This document shows positions 1 through 26,200 of a stretch of DNA of 64,000 nt, in pieces (position 1 is the stretch's first letter; each line of letters begins with the position of its first letter). The notes below the pieces were generated by a model. That model was not told where the DNA came from, did no database searches, and worked only from the letters and a program-made list of their open reading frames with translations. Location: contig NC_087078.1 of the NCBI RefSeq assembly GCF_026151205.1, positions 434,001 to 498,000 of the forward strand, written 5' to 3'. The position numbers and the translations under genes are program-made. Source of the stretch: Bolinopsis microptera (lineage: Eukaryota > Ctenophora > Tentaculata > Lobata > Bolinopsidae).

Positions 1-131
1 AACCAGGCAACCAAAACCAAATTCTAATCCTCTAAATCATAAAGCAGCTCAAAGTGAATTTATTCTGAGTTCGTCACATTATCGTCAATGAAGGGTTCTA
101 TAAAAGAGGTTTAAACTTGTGTAACCGTCAG

Positions 132-14420
<14,289 letters not shown>

Positions 14421-15424
14421 CAATTCTAAATAGTTATCAGTATTGTTACCATGGCAATATGTGGTTTACAAATTATAATTGGTAACACAATCGTTGGACT
14501 TTAATTTTTAATTTGATTATTTAAAGATACGTTTTTTTCGTTAACCTTTTAATTGAAAGAGCTGTCGAGCAACTCAATTGTCGATCAATAATACAATATT
14601 AAGTTATGAAAAAATTTTCAGAGGACTATATACAATTATACAGGTTAAGATAGGTTAACAAATTTTCTACTGTTTTATTTGTTGTTTTGTAGTTTATATT
14701 TGATTTATAATTTGAGTCGGGATCTTGTGCAAATTTAGTATTATTTGTTTTGTAAAACCTTATGATTGATTGCTTTATGAGTTGGTTCAATTGTGTTCAA
14801 TAATACAACTGCAATAATTTGCGGCTAATTAATTTTAAATTAAAGACCATAGCTTACTCTTATAAAATTGGCACAACACAACCTTACTCCTTCATAAACA
14901 ATACAACCGTCGAGAATTATTTGAGCGATTTGCTGCTCAATAATTTGGGTGGCTCACAGTTAGCCAGCACCTTCTCAAAATCCCGCTTCCAGCTGTGGCA
15001 GTATTGATTTATTGATATTCTGCAATTTAATTCAGGATTCGGGTCGATTAGTTTTGATTTTCATTGGCTCTCTTCGTTTAATATTCATGGGAAATGCACG
15101 GAAATTAGTTTCTCTCTAAATGATGTTGAGCTTCTCTTGATTCACTGTAATTTGTAATATTCGCCATTTTCCGCAACAGTTTGCTTATTGATCAGCTTTC
15201 TTCAAATTTAACACCGCCAGCCGGTTCATTTGAGGCCATACGCCGCTGTCGACTGATAGGAGACTGGTGTAAGTGTGGTTAAACAGCAAGTAGAGAGTAA
15301 ACAATGGTTACCCTGGTTACCCTGGTTACACAGCACTAATAAACACATGTTTGCTTCATTTCCGGAGACTTGTTTATATCGGAGCTACTTGTAATTGTAT
15401 ATTCGCATACTGTCACTGTAACCA
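14421..15424. other. Spacer after the formin gene
   Basis: Formin 3' UTR and intergenic DNA, AT-rich, with a single X-box near 14450. No gene recognised. Confidence 0.45.
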
Positions 15425-16575
15425 GGTAACCAGGATAAGGAGAACCAGGGTAACCAGGGTAACCAGGGTAACCAGGGTAACCAGGGGGGGGGGCCAATGA
15501 CTACCAATGGAGACTTTTGGGGACTAATGGGGACTAAAAATCATGGGGACTAGAGGTCAACTCGTTGACGTAATTCACCATTTGTCCCCATAAGTCCCCA
15601 GAATTTTTGACAGTTATTTATGGTTTTCAAGTTAGTTTAATAACGATACGATCGAGATGTTTTGTCCAAGATAAGAGTAGGATAAATCTGACTTAAAAGT
15701 AAAATGATAAGCCCGGTTGTAATGTGTTCTACCACTGTACAAGTCAAAAACAAAAGAAACCAACGCCAATTTCAAATTACTGAGCATATCATTTCAGACA
15801 AATCAATACAAAAGTAATAAGAAAAATTGATAATGCGTTTATTTTCCTTGCGCTACAACTCGTGTTACTAGATCAATCTGATAAAATAAGCGTATATATG
15901 CAATATGTCTCCTCAATGTTGTCATTGGTAGTCGCCCCCGCCCCCTCCCTTAATTTACCTGAGGTACTCTAAGTTCAGCCCTCAAGTAGCTCCCAAGAAG
16001 TCAGGAATGTCCAGTGACCATTTATAAATATTCTAGACTTCAGTCTTGAGAAGTTTACGATCTGGTTTGGAGAAGCCAGATTTTTTGAAATCTAAATGGG
16101 GACTAATGGAGACTTTTGGGGACTAATGGGGACTAAAAATCATGGGGACTCGGGGTAAAATCGTTGACGTAATTCCCCAAGTCCCCAAAAGTAGTCATTG
16201 GCCCCCCCCCCCCCAGGGTAACCAGGGTAACCAGGGTAACAAGGGTAACCAGGGTAACCAGCATAACCAGGGTAACCAGGGTAACCAGGGTAACCAGGGT
16301 AACCAGGGTAACCAGGGTAACCAGGGTAACAAGGGTAACCAGGGTAACAAGGGTAACCAGGGTAACCAGCATAACCAGGGTAACCAGGGTAATCAGGGTA
16401 ACCAGGGTAACCAGGGTAACAAGGGTAACCAGGGTAACCAGCATAACCAGGGTAACCAGGGTAACCAGGGTAATCAGGGTAACCAGCATAACCAGAGTAA
16501 CAAGGGTAACCAGGGTAACCAGGATAACCAGGGTAACCAGAGTAACCAGGGTAACAAGGGTAACCAGGATAACCA
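15425..16575. repeat. 9-bp GGGTAACCA satellite interrupted by an inverted-repeat element
   Basis: About 7 copies lie left of the insertion (15425-15483) and about 40 right of it (16215-16575), with scattered AAGGGTAAC and AGCATAACC variants. GGTAACC is half of the X-box palindrome. Confidence 0.9.
15484..16214. mobile_element. Non-autonomous element with G/C-run inverted ends
   Basis: 731 bp bounded by a G run plus GGCCAATGACTAC on the left and GTAGTCATTGGCC plus a C run on the right, so the ends are inverted repeats. About 80 bases next to each end (GGGGACTAATGGGGACTAAA type) are also repeated in the same orientation. A third, internal copy of the end motif lies near 15925-15945. No coding capacity. 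It is inserted inside a 9-bp satellite, so a target duplication cannot be defined. Confidence 0.7.
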
Positions 16576-17256
16576 GCTGTACATTCACTGTCAGTATGTT
16601 ACCCTGACATACGGTGGAACTAAATTGAATAGCGCCGCGCTATTTTCTATTCCGTTCGGTCGCATAACAGTTAATTTATTCTTGAATATCATGTGAAACT
16701 TGGAATTTGTTTTGTTGTTTCACAATGGGTTTATAGACGAAACTCAAATTGTTAGTGTGCTGTTACCAACTAGTGGATTATGCTATTTTATCAGGTATTA
16801 TATAGCAACCTATATATATTGCCTAGCAACCTATAAATGACTGTGAAGTGTGAGTGTGGAAGTAGCTGCCTAGCAACCTATATATTATGACAGTAGCTGC
16901 CAAGGCACAATCAGGAAATGAGTGCACCAAAATAGCATATACTCATGTGCATTACTCCGCGTGTATATTTGGCATTGCTTTGTGGTTGTGTGTGTTACTA
17001 TAGCAACGTGTGTGGCTATAACACTGCAGCTACCTGCCACAGGTACACATTACATGTTTATCAGACATGATCCACTCATTCAGAGTACGTTTGATCCTGC
17101 AGCGCTGTACTCTGCAGTTACGACTTCTGAAAAGTGATTTTTAGAGGGATCGCATTTGTTGAGGCTTTTGAAATTTGTTATTCATTGCTCACGCTCTAAC
17201 GTATCGTCTGCGTTGTTGTTGCCTAAAAGAATCAAGACCCCCCTAGATATGACAAT
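16576..17256. other. Integrin beta upstream region
   Basis: No coding exon recognised. CCTAGCAACCTATA motifs near 16805-16885 and a GTTACTATAGCAAC X-box variant near 16995. A short out-of-frame ATG at 17249 overlaps the integrin start by a few codons. Confidence 0.4.
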
Positions 17257-20200
17257 ATGTTTCCTACTACTTTACTCGGACTACTAACCCTGATCAGTCT
17301 GGCACTCTGCCAGGACTCGTGCACACTCCAGACCACGTGTGACACCTGCTTCCAAACCTTCCCTGAGTGCGCCTGGTGTGCTGATATCAGCTGGAGCGAA
17401 CACAGGTCAGTTACCTAGCAACCAGTTACCTAGCAACCGAAGCCCTTTTTACTTTTAAGATAAACGTTACGTTCAGGTGTATCAGCGTTTTAACCTTAGG
17501 GATAGGCTTAAATGGCCGTCATTGTAAGGACTGGCGATGGAATGAGGCTTAACATCATAGTGATATGGATTCTGGATAGTGTGAAAGTCATTATTCTTAT
17601 TTTCGGTTGCTAGGTAACTTATTGTTGGTTGACTTATTCCCCATCTCAGATGCTTCTCCAAGGAGCTTTCTACATTAAAAACACGTGCAAAGATCTGAGG
17701 TATCCAGAGAGCACTGTTAAGATAACGAGTGGGCAGCCCCTTGACAACACAGTTCAGGTAATGCAGCCCCTTGACAACACAGTTCAGGTAATGCAGCCCC
17801 TTGACAACACAGTTCAGGTAATGCAGCCCCTTGACAACACAGTTCAGGCAATGCAGCCCCTTGACAACACAGTTCAGGTAATGCAGCCCCTTGACAACAC
17901 AGTTCAGGTAATGCAGCCCCTTGACAACACAGTTCAGGTAATGCAGCCCCTTGACAACACAGTTCAGGTAATGCAGCCCCTTGACAACACAGTTCAGGTA
18001 ATGCAGCCCCTTGACAACACAGTTCAGGTAATGCAGCCCCTTGACAACACAGTTCAGGTAATGCAGCCCCTTGACAACACAGTTCAGGTAATGCAGCCCC
18101 TTGACAACACAGTTCAGGTGATGCAGCCCCTTGACAACACAGTTCAGGTAATACAGCCCCTTGACAACACAGTTCATGTAATGCAGCCCCTTGACAACAC
18201 AGTTCAGGTAATGCAGCCCCTTAACAACACAGTTCAGGTAATGCAGCCCCTTAACAACACAGTTCAGGTAATGCAGCCCCTTGACAACACAGTTCAGGTA
18301 ATGCAGCCCCTTGACAACACAGTTCAGGTAATGCAGCCCCTTGACAACACAGTTCAGGTAATGCAGCCCCTTGACAACACAGTTCAGGTAATGCAGCCCC
18401 TTGACAACACAGTTCAGGTAATGCAGCCCCTTGACAACACAGTTCAGGTAATGCAGCCCCTTGACAACACAGTTCAGGTAATACAGCCCCTTGACAACAC
18501 AGTTCATGTAATGCAGCCCCTTGACAACACAGTTCAGGTAATGCAGCCCCTTAACAACACAGTTCAGGTAATGCAGCCCCTTAACAACACAGTTCAGGTA
18601 ATGCAGCCCCTTGACAACACAGTTCAGGTAATGCAGCCCCTTGACAACACAGTTCAGGTAATACAGCCCCTTGACAACACAGTTCATGTAATGCAGCCCC
18701 TTGACAACACAGTTCAGGTAATGCAGCCCCTTAACAACACAGTTCAGGTAATGCAGCCCCTTAACAACACAGTTCAGGTAATGCAGCCCCTTGACAACAC
18801 AGTTCAGGTAATGCAGCCCCTTGACAACACAGTTCAGGTAATGCAGCCCCTTGACAACACAGTTCAGGTAATGCAGCCCCTTGACAACACAGTTCAGGTA
18901 ATGCAGCCCCTTGACAACACAGTTCAGGTAATGCAGCCCCTTGACAACACAGTTCAGGTAATGCAGCCCCTTGACAACACAGTTCAGGTAATACAGCCCC
19001 TTGACAACACAGTTCATGTAATGCAGCCCCTTGACAACACAGTTCAGGTAATGCAGCCCCTTAACAACACAGTTCAGGTAATGCAGCCCCTTAACAACAC
19101 AGTTCAGGTAATGCAGCCCCTTGACAACACAGTTCAGGTAATGCAGCCCCTTAACAACACAGTTCATGTAATGCAGCCCCTTAACAACACAGTTCAGGTA
19201 ATGCAGCCCCTTGACAACACAGTTCAGGTAATGCAGCCCCTTGACAACACAGTTCAGGTAATGCAGCCCCTTGACAACACAGTTCAGGTAATGCAGCCCC
19301 TTGACAACACAGTTCAGGTAATGCAGCCCCTTGACAACACAGTTCAGGTAATGCAGCCCCTTGACAACACAGTTCAGGTAATGCAGCCCCTTGACAACAC
19401 AGTTCAGGTGATGCAGCCCCTTGACAACACAGTTCAGGTAATACAGCCCCTTGACAACACAGTTCATGTAATGCAGCCCCTTGACAACACAGTTCAGGTA
19501 ATGCAGCCCCTTAACAACACAGTTCAGGTAATGCAGCCCCTTGACAACACATTTCAGGTAATGCAGCCCCTTGACAACACAGTTCAGGTAATGCAGCCCC
19601 TTGACAACACAGTTCAGGTAATGCAGCCCCTTGACAACACAGTTCAGGTAATGCAGCCCCTTGACAACACAGTTCAGGTAATGCAGCCCCTTGACAACAC
19701 AGTTCAGGTAATGCAGCCCCTTGACAACACAGTTCAGGTAATGCAGCCCCTTGACAACACAGTTCAGGTAATGCAGCCCCTTGACAACACAGTTCAGGTA
19801 ATGCAGCCCCTTGACAACACAGTTCAGGTAATACAGCCCCTTGACAACACAGTTCATGTAATGCAGCCCCTTGACAACACAGTTCAGGTAATGCAGCCCC
19901 TTAACAACACAGTTCAGGTAATGCAGCCCCTTAACAACACAGTTCAGGTAATGCAGCCCCTTGACAACACAGTTCAGGTAATGCAGCCCCTTGACAACAC
20001 AGTTCAGGTAATGCAGCCCCTTGACAACACAGTTCAGGTAATGCAGCCCCTTGACAACACAGTTCAGGTGATGCAGCCCCTTGACAACACAGTTCAGGTA
20101 ATACAGCCCCTTGACAACACAGTTCAGGTGATGCAGCCCCTTGACAACACAGTTCAGGTAATACAGCCCCTTGACAACACAGTTCACTGTTCAGGTGATA

Positions 20201-23200
20201 CAGCTTCTTTTTACGAGCACATGATCCCGATCCCTGTCGGATCTGGGAGATCTTCTGAAAGTAGATGATATTTAACCATGCATTTATAAACTTATAAAGG
20301 GAACCCAATACAACTGATGTTTAGGTATACCCACAACAACTATACGTTACTATAGCAACGTGTGTTGTTCAGGTATACCCACAACATCTAGACGTTACTA
20401 TAGCAACGTGTGTTGTTCAGGTATACCCACAACATCTAGACGTTACTATAGCAACGTGTGTTGTTCAGGTATACCCACAACAACTATACGTTACTATAGC
20501 AACGTGTGTTGTTCAGGTATACCCACAACAACTAGACGTTGCTATAGCAATGTGTGTTGTTCAGGTATACCCACAACAACTAGACGTCCACTTGAGACCT
20601 AAGATGCCGGTAACTCAGACTATTGAAGTGCGGCCTCAGAGCAGCTACCCGATAGACACTTATTATCTCATGGACTTCTCTTTCAGGTAACGTTTATCAT
20701 CTGACCTTATATTCAACTTGTGTTACTATAGCAACGTGTGTTCTGCCGTTTTCTCAGAAAAGGCAGTAAGTCCAATTTTTCGAAATATGATAATATTGGT
20801 ATCAAAATTTTCAGTAGAAAATTCTCTACAATATGAGCTACATATTAATGTATAGAAACATTGTTGCATGCAATTTCTAAGGAAGTAATTCCCAGTTGAG
20901 AAACATTATGTTCGGTTTTGGCCAATTATTTTCTGAGAGAAGGACGTAAGTCCGGACTTACTGCCTTTTCTGAGAAAATCTTGGAAATCTTCTGAGATAA
21001 GGAAGTAATTCCGTGGACTTACTGCCTTTTCTGAGATAAATTATCTGTGATAGGAAGAAGTAGCTGGACTTACTTCCTATAAAAGCATGCTAAAAGCGGA
21101 ATTTTAGAAAGCGATTTCCCAAAAAGAACATAACTTTACTGCCGATTGATATTTTCGCTTGAAATTTTCAGAATCGATGTATAATTACATTTCAACTTTA
21201 CCTAAGTGATCAAAATTTTCATTTAGGCCTCAAAAAAATTTGGTGGCCGATTTTCAAAAACGCCGGATGTATTTTAGTCGCAAAACATAAACTTTGGAGC
21301 AGTTATTGAGCTGTTATAATCGCAGAGAATGTTTAGTTTAGGTATATCTTTTAGATCAAGTTCATTTTCATCAAAATATCGATAAGATATCATTTAATGC
21401 ACTGAAATCTTTCAAAATTGGCGAGTTTGTCTAAATAATGGCATACTATTATTCAAAAACATTTATTATATGATATGGAGCAATTTAGATTTACCTAATT
21501 GTTTATATTTTACAATATAATCCAAAATACATAGATCCAAACCTCAAAAATTTAGTAAAAAGCTTGGACTTACTTCCTTCTCAGAAAAATATTGAACAGA
21601 GATTTTTCTCAGAAAAGGAAGTAAGTCCATCCAGTATGAAAAATAAGCTTGATTATTTGGCATAAAAATGGTTATATCTAAGCTTATGGACGGCTCAAAG
21701 CTTTAATTTTTTTGACTAATTAAAATTTGACTAATTATTGATAACTCAACGTGTTTACTTTCGATCTTACGCAAAAAGTAAGCGGAGAAAAAACCATAAA
21801 CGCAAAAGTCGCAATATCTCGAAATGGCAAATATGGACTTACTGCCTTTTCTGAGAAAACGGCAGTGTTACTGTAGCAACGTATGTTACTATTGCAACGT
21901 CTGTTACTATAGCAACGTGTGTTACACGCTATCCTTGATATTATCTTAACAGATTTTATAATACAAATCTAAGTTCACTTTTCCAGTATGTTAGACGATT
22001 TGCAGAATTTACGTAAACTAGCGTCAAATCTCACCGAAGAGTTTAAACTCGTTTCAGAGGACTTCCTCATAGGTAATATTATGTGTTAAATGTATCATTA
22101 ATCCATTAGTATTTTATAACTTTTTTTGTCGATTTTGCAGATTAAAATTCATTGAAGAGTAAGTGTTGGGGTTTTTGAGCCAAAAATCTGGGCCAAAGAT
22201 CTAACCAGAAAGCCAAAAGAACCGACTAGAGGTTTATAGAAATAAAGGAAAAGAACAATAGATCTTTGTACAACCAATGTATAATTCTTTAGCTTAAGAG
22301 CACCCATACCATGGGTGCTAACTGCTAATATGGGTCTGATAATAATTAGTTTTAACTCATCTTGTCTCAGGTTTGGGGACGTTTGTGGACAAAGTAGTGT
22401 TACCTTAGTTTTAACTCATCTTGTCTCAGGTTTGGCCTTGGGGACGTTTGTGGACAAAGTAGTGTTACCTTAGTTTTAACTCATTGCTATAGTAACACAC
22501 GTTGCTATAGTAACACACGTCGCTATAGTAACACACGTCCATCTTGTTTCAGGTTTGGGGACGTTTGTGGACAAAGTAGTGTTACCTTATTCTTACACGG
22601 ACAAGTTCAGATTAGAGGACCCTTGCAGTGATCCTGCAGTTAAAAATGTAACTGAAGTGATATCCTATGTTTTTTTAATTGACAGTACAGTTCTATTGCT
22701 TGCAGTGATTAGATGTACCCGGTATCCGTGTAAGAAGGGACATCTGTCCGACAGATGTCGTGTTACCGTAAAGAGGCACGGTAAAGAAAGGTTTTACTGT
22801 AGTATTTATGAAGCCAAGATGTTGTTGCACACACAATTAATTTAAATTTGTTATCAATTTAGGCTCAGCCAGTTTGCAAACCAGCCTACTCCTTCAAAAA
22901 CGAAATGAAGATGTCTAGCCAGTTGTTAGATTTCACCAAGTAAGTTTTATATTGAATTTTAGAAAGTTTTTAAACATAAATTTCACAGTTCTGATGCACC
23001 TACACAGCGTGGGTAGGGTTCCCTAGCCACAGTCTGTAATACCCTTCTTATCTCTGACCTGGTTGCTAGGTAACTGGTTGCTAGGTTACTGTCTGTAATA
23101 CCCTTCTTATCAGTACATTGGACAGACTGAATGTAAGTGGGAATATTGATAAGGACGAGGGAGGGTTGGATGCGTTAATGCAGGTGGCAGCTTGTAACCA

Positions 23201-26200
23201 GCAATTCGGTAGGTTCTTTACTACTACTACTATATAGTTAATGCAGGTGGCAGCTTGTAACCAGCAATTCGGTAGGTTCTTTACTACTACTACTATATAG
23301 TTAATGCAGGTGGCAGCTTGTAATCAGCAATTCGGTAGGTTCTTTACTACTACTACTACTATATAGTTAATGCAGGTGGCAGCTTGTAATCAGCAATTCG
23401 GTAGGTTCTTTACTACTGCTACTACTATATAGTTAATGCAGGTGGCAGCTTGTAATCAGCAATTCGGTAGGTTCTTTACTACTGCTACTACTAATGCAGG
23501 TGGCAGCTTGTAATCAGCAATTCGGTAGGTTCTTTACTACTGCTACTACTAATGCAGGTGGCAGCTTGTAATCAGCAATTCGGTAGGTCCTTAACTACTG
23601 CTACTACTATATACGTTGATGCAGGTGGCAGCTTGTAACCAGCAATTCGGTAGGTTTAAAGTACTCCAGTATATAAATAACATAATATACTATAATATTT
23701 GAAAGAATTAAATGGCTTAATTGATCACGAATCAGCAATTTCCATCCCCCCAGGATTTAGAGACAAATTCCGGAAGATAGTGATCAATTACCATCCCCCA
23801 GGATTTAGAGACAACTCCCGGAAGATAGTGCTCAATTTCCATCCCCCAGGATTTAGAAACAACTCCCGGAAGATAGTGATCAATTTCCATCCCCCCAGGA
23901 TTTAGAGACAACTCCCGGAAGATAGTGATCAATTTCCATCCCCCAGGATTTAGAGACAACTCCCGGAAGATAGTGCTCAATTTCCATCCCCCAGGATTTA
24001 GAGACAACTCCCGGAAGATAGTGCTCAATTTCCATCCCCCAGGATTTAGAAACAACTCCCGGAAGATAGTGATCAATTTCCATCCCCCCAGGATTTAGAG
24101 ACAACTCCCGGAAGATAGTGATCAATTTCCATCCCCCAGGATTTAGAGACAACTCCCGGAAGATAGTGCTCAATTTCCATCCCCCAGGATTTAGAGACAA
24201 CTCCCGGAAGATAGTGATATATTTCTACCCCCCAGGATTTAGAGACAACTCCCGGAAGATAGTGATATATTTCTACCCCCCAGGATTTAGAGACAACTCC
24301 CGTAAGATAGTGATAAATTTCCATACCCCAGGATTTAGAGACAACTCCCGGAAGATAGTGCTCAATTTCCATCCCCCCAGGATTTAGAGACAACTCCCGG
24401 AAGATAGTGATATATTACCATCCCCCAGGATTTAGAGACAAATCCCGGGAGATAGTGATCAATTTCCATCCCCCAGGATTGAGACACAACTCCCGGAAGA
24501 TAGTGATCAATTTCCACCCCCATGATTTAGAAACAACTCCCGGAAGATAGTGATCAATTTCCATCCCCCAGGATTTAGAGACGACTCCCGGAAGATAGTG
24601 ATCAATTTCCATCCCCCCAGGATTTAGAAACAACTCCCGTAAGATAGTGCTCAATTTCCATCCCCCAGGATTTAGAGACAACTCCCGGAAGATAGTGATC
24701 AATTACCATCCCCCAGGATTTAGAGACAACTCCCGGAAGATAGTGATATATTACCACCCCCCAGGATTTAGAGACAACTCCCGGAAGATAGTGATCAATT
24801 ACCATCCCCCAGGATTTAGAGACAACTCCCGTAAGATAGTGATATATTTCCACCCCCAGGATTTAGAAACAACTCCCGGAAGATAGTGATCAATTTCCAC
24901 CCCCACGATTTAGAGACAACTCCCGGAAGATAATGATCTATTTCCACCCCCCAGGATTTAGAGACAACTCCCAGAAGATAGTGATCAATTACCATCGCCC
25001 AGGATTAAGAGACAACTCCCGGAAGATAGTGATCAATTACCATCCCCCAGGATTTAGAGACAACTCCCGGAAGATAGTGATCAATTTCCATCCCCCAGGA
25101 TTTAGAGACAACTCCCGGAAGATAGTGATCAATTACCACCCCCCAGGATTTAGAGACAACTCCCGGAAGATAGTGATCAATTTCCACCCCAGGATTTAGA
25201 GACAACTCCCGGAAGATAGTGATCAATTTCCACCCCCCAGGATTTAGAGACAACTCCCGGAAGATAGTGATCAATTTCCATCCCCCAGGATTTAGAGACA
25301 ACTCCCGGAAGATAGTGATCAATTTCCATCCCCCAGGATTTAGAGACAACTCCCGGAAGATAGTGATCAATAACCATCCCCAGGATTTAGAGACAACTCC
25401 CGGAAGATAGTGATCAATTTCCATACCCCCAGGATTTAGAGACAACTCCCGGAAGATAGTGATCAATTTCCACCCCAGGATTTAGAGACAACTCCCGGAA
25501 GATAGTGATCAATTACCATCCCCCAGGATTTAGAGACAACTCCCGGAAGATAGTGATCAATTACCGTCCCCCAGGATTTAGAGACAACTCCCGGAAGATA
25601 GTGATCTACATGACAGATCAGGGGTCCCACATTGCTGGAGACGGGAGGTTAGGGGGGATATTCACTCCGAATGACGGAGAGTGTCACACGGGGACGGAGT
25701 ATCCCGGACAGTATACTAAGAGTCTGGATATGGACTATCCCTCTATTGAACAGGTTAGATATTACAGTAGAGGCAACATGGACTATCCTTCTATTGAACA
25801 GGTTATATATTACAGTAGAGGCAACATGGACTATCCTTCTATTGAACAGGTTATATATTACAGTAGAGGCAACATGGACTATCCCTCTATTGAACAGGTT
25901 ATATATTACAGTAGAGGCAACATGGACTATCCCTCTATTGAACAGGTTATATATTACAGTAGAGGCAACATGGACTATCCCTCTATTGAACAGGTTATAT
26001 ATTACAGTAGAGGCAACATGGACTATCCCTCTATTGAACAGGTTTGGAAATTCGTTGGGTTGTTGAAACCAGGGTGACATACACCATACTGAGGCAAGCT
26101 AAAGCTGTGTTGTGCTAATTGAACTTGTTTCAGGTAAACAGAAGGTTGATAGAGAACGATATAATCCCGATATTCGCTGTGGGAGAGAGGGTTTTGGAAA

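Noticed and set aside
16133-16696. Open frames of (GNQ)n and (VTL)n type
   Set aside because: Caused by the 9-bp GGGTAACCA satellite.
17482-20187. 901-codon minus-strand open frame of a decapeptide repeat
   Set aside because: It is the complement of the 30-bp splice-donor array; unit length divisible by three keeps all frames open. No start context or unique domain.
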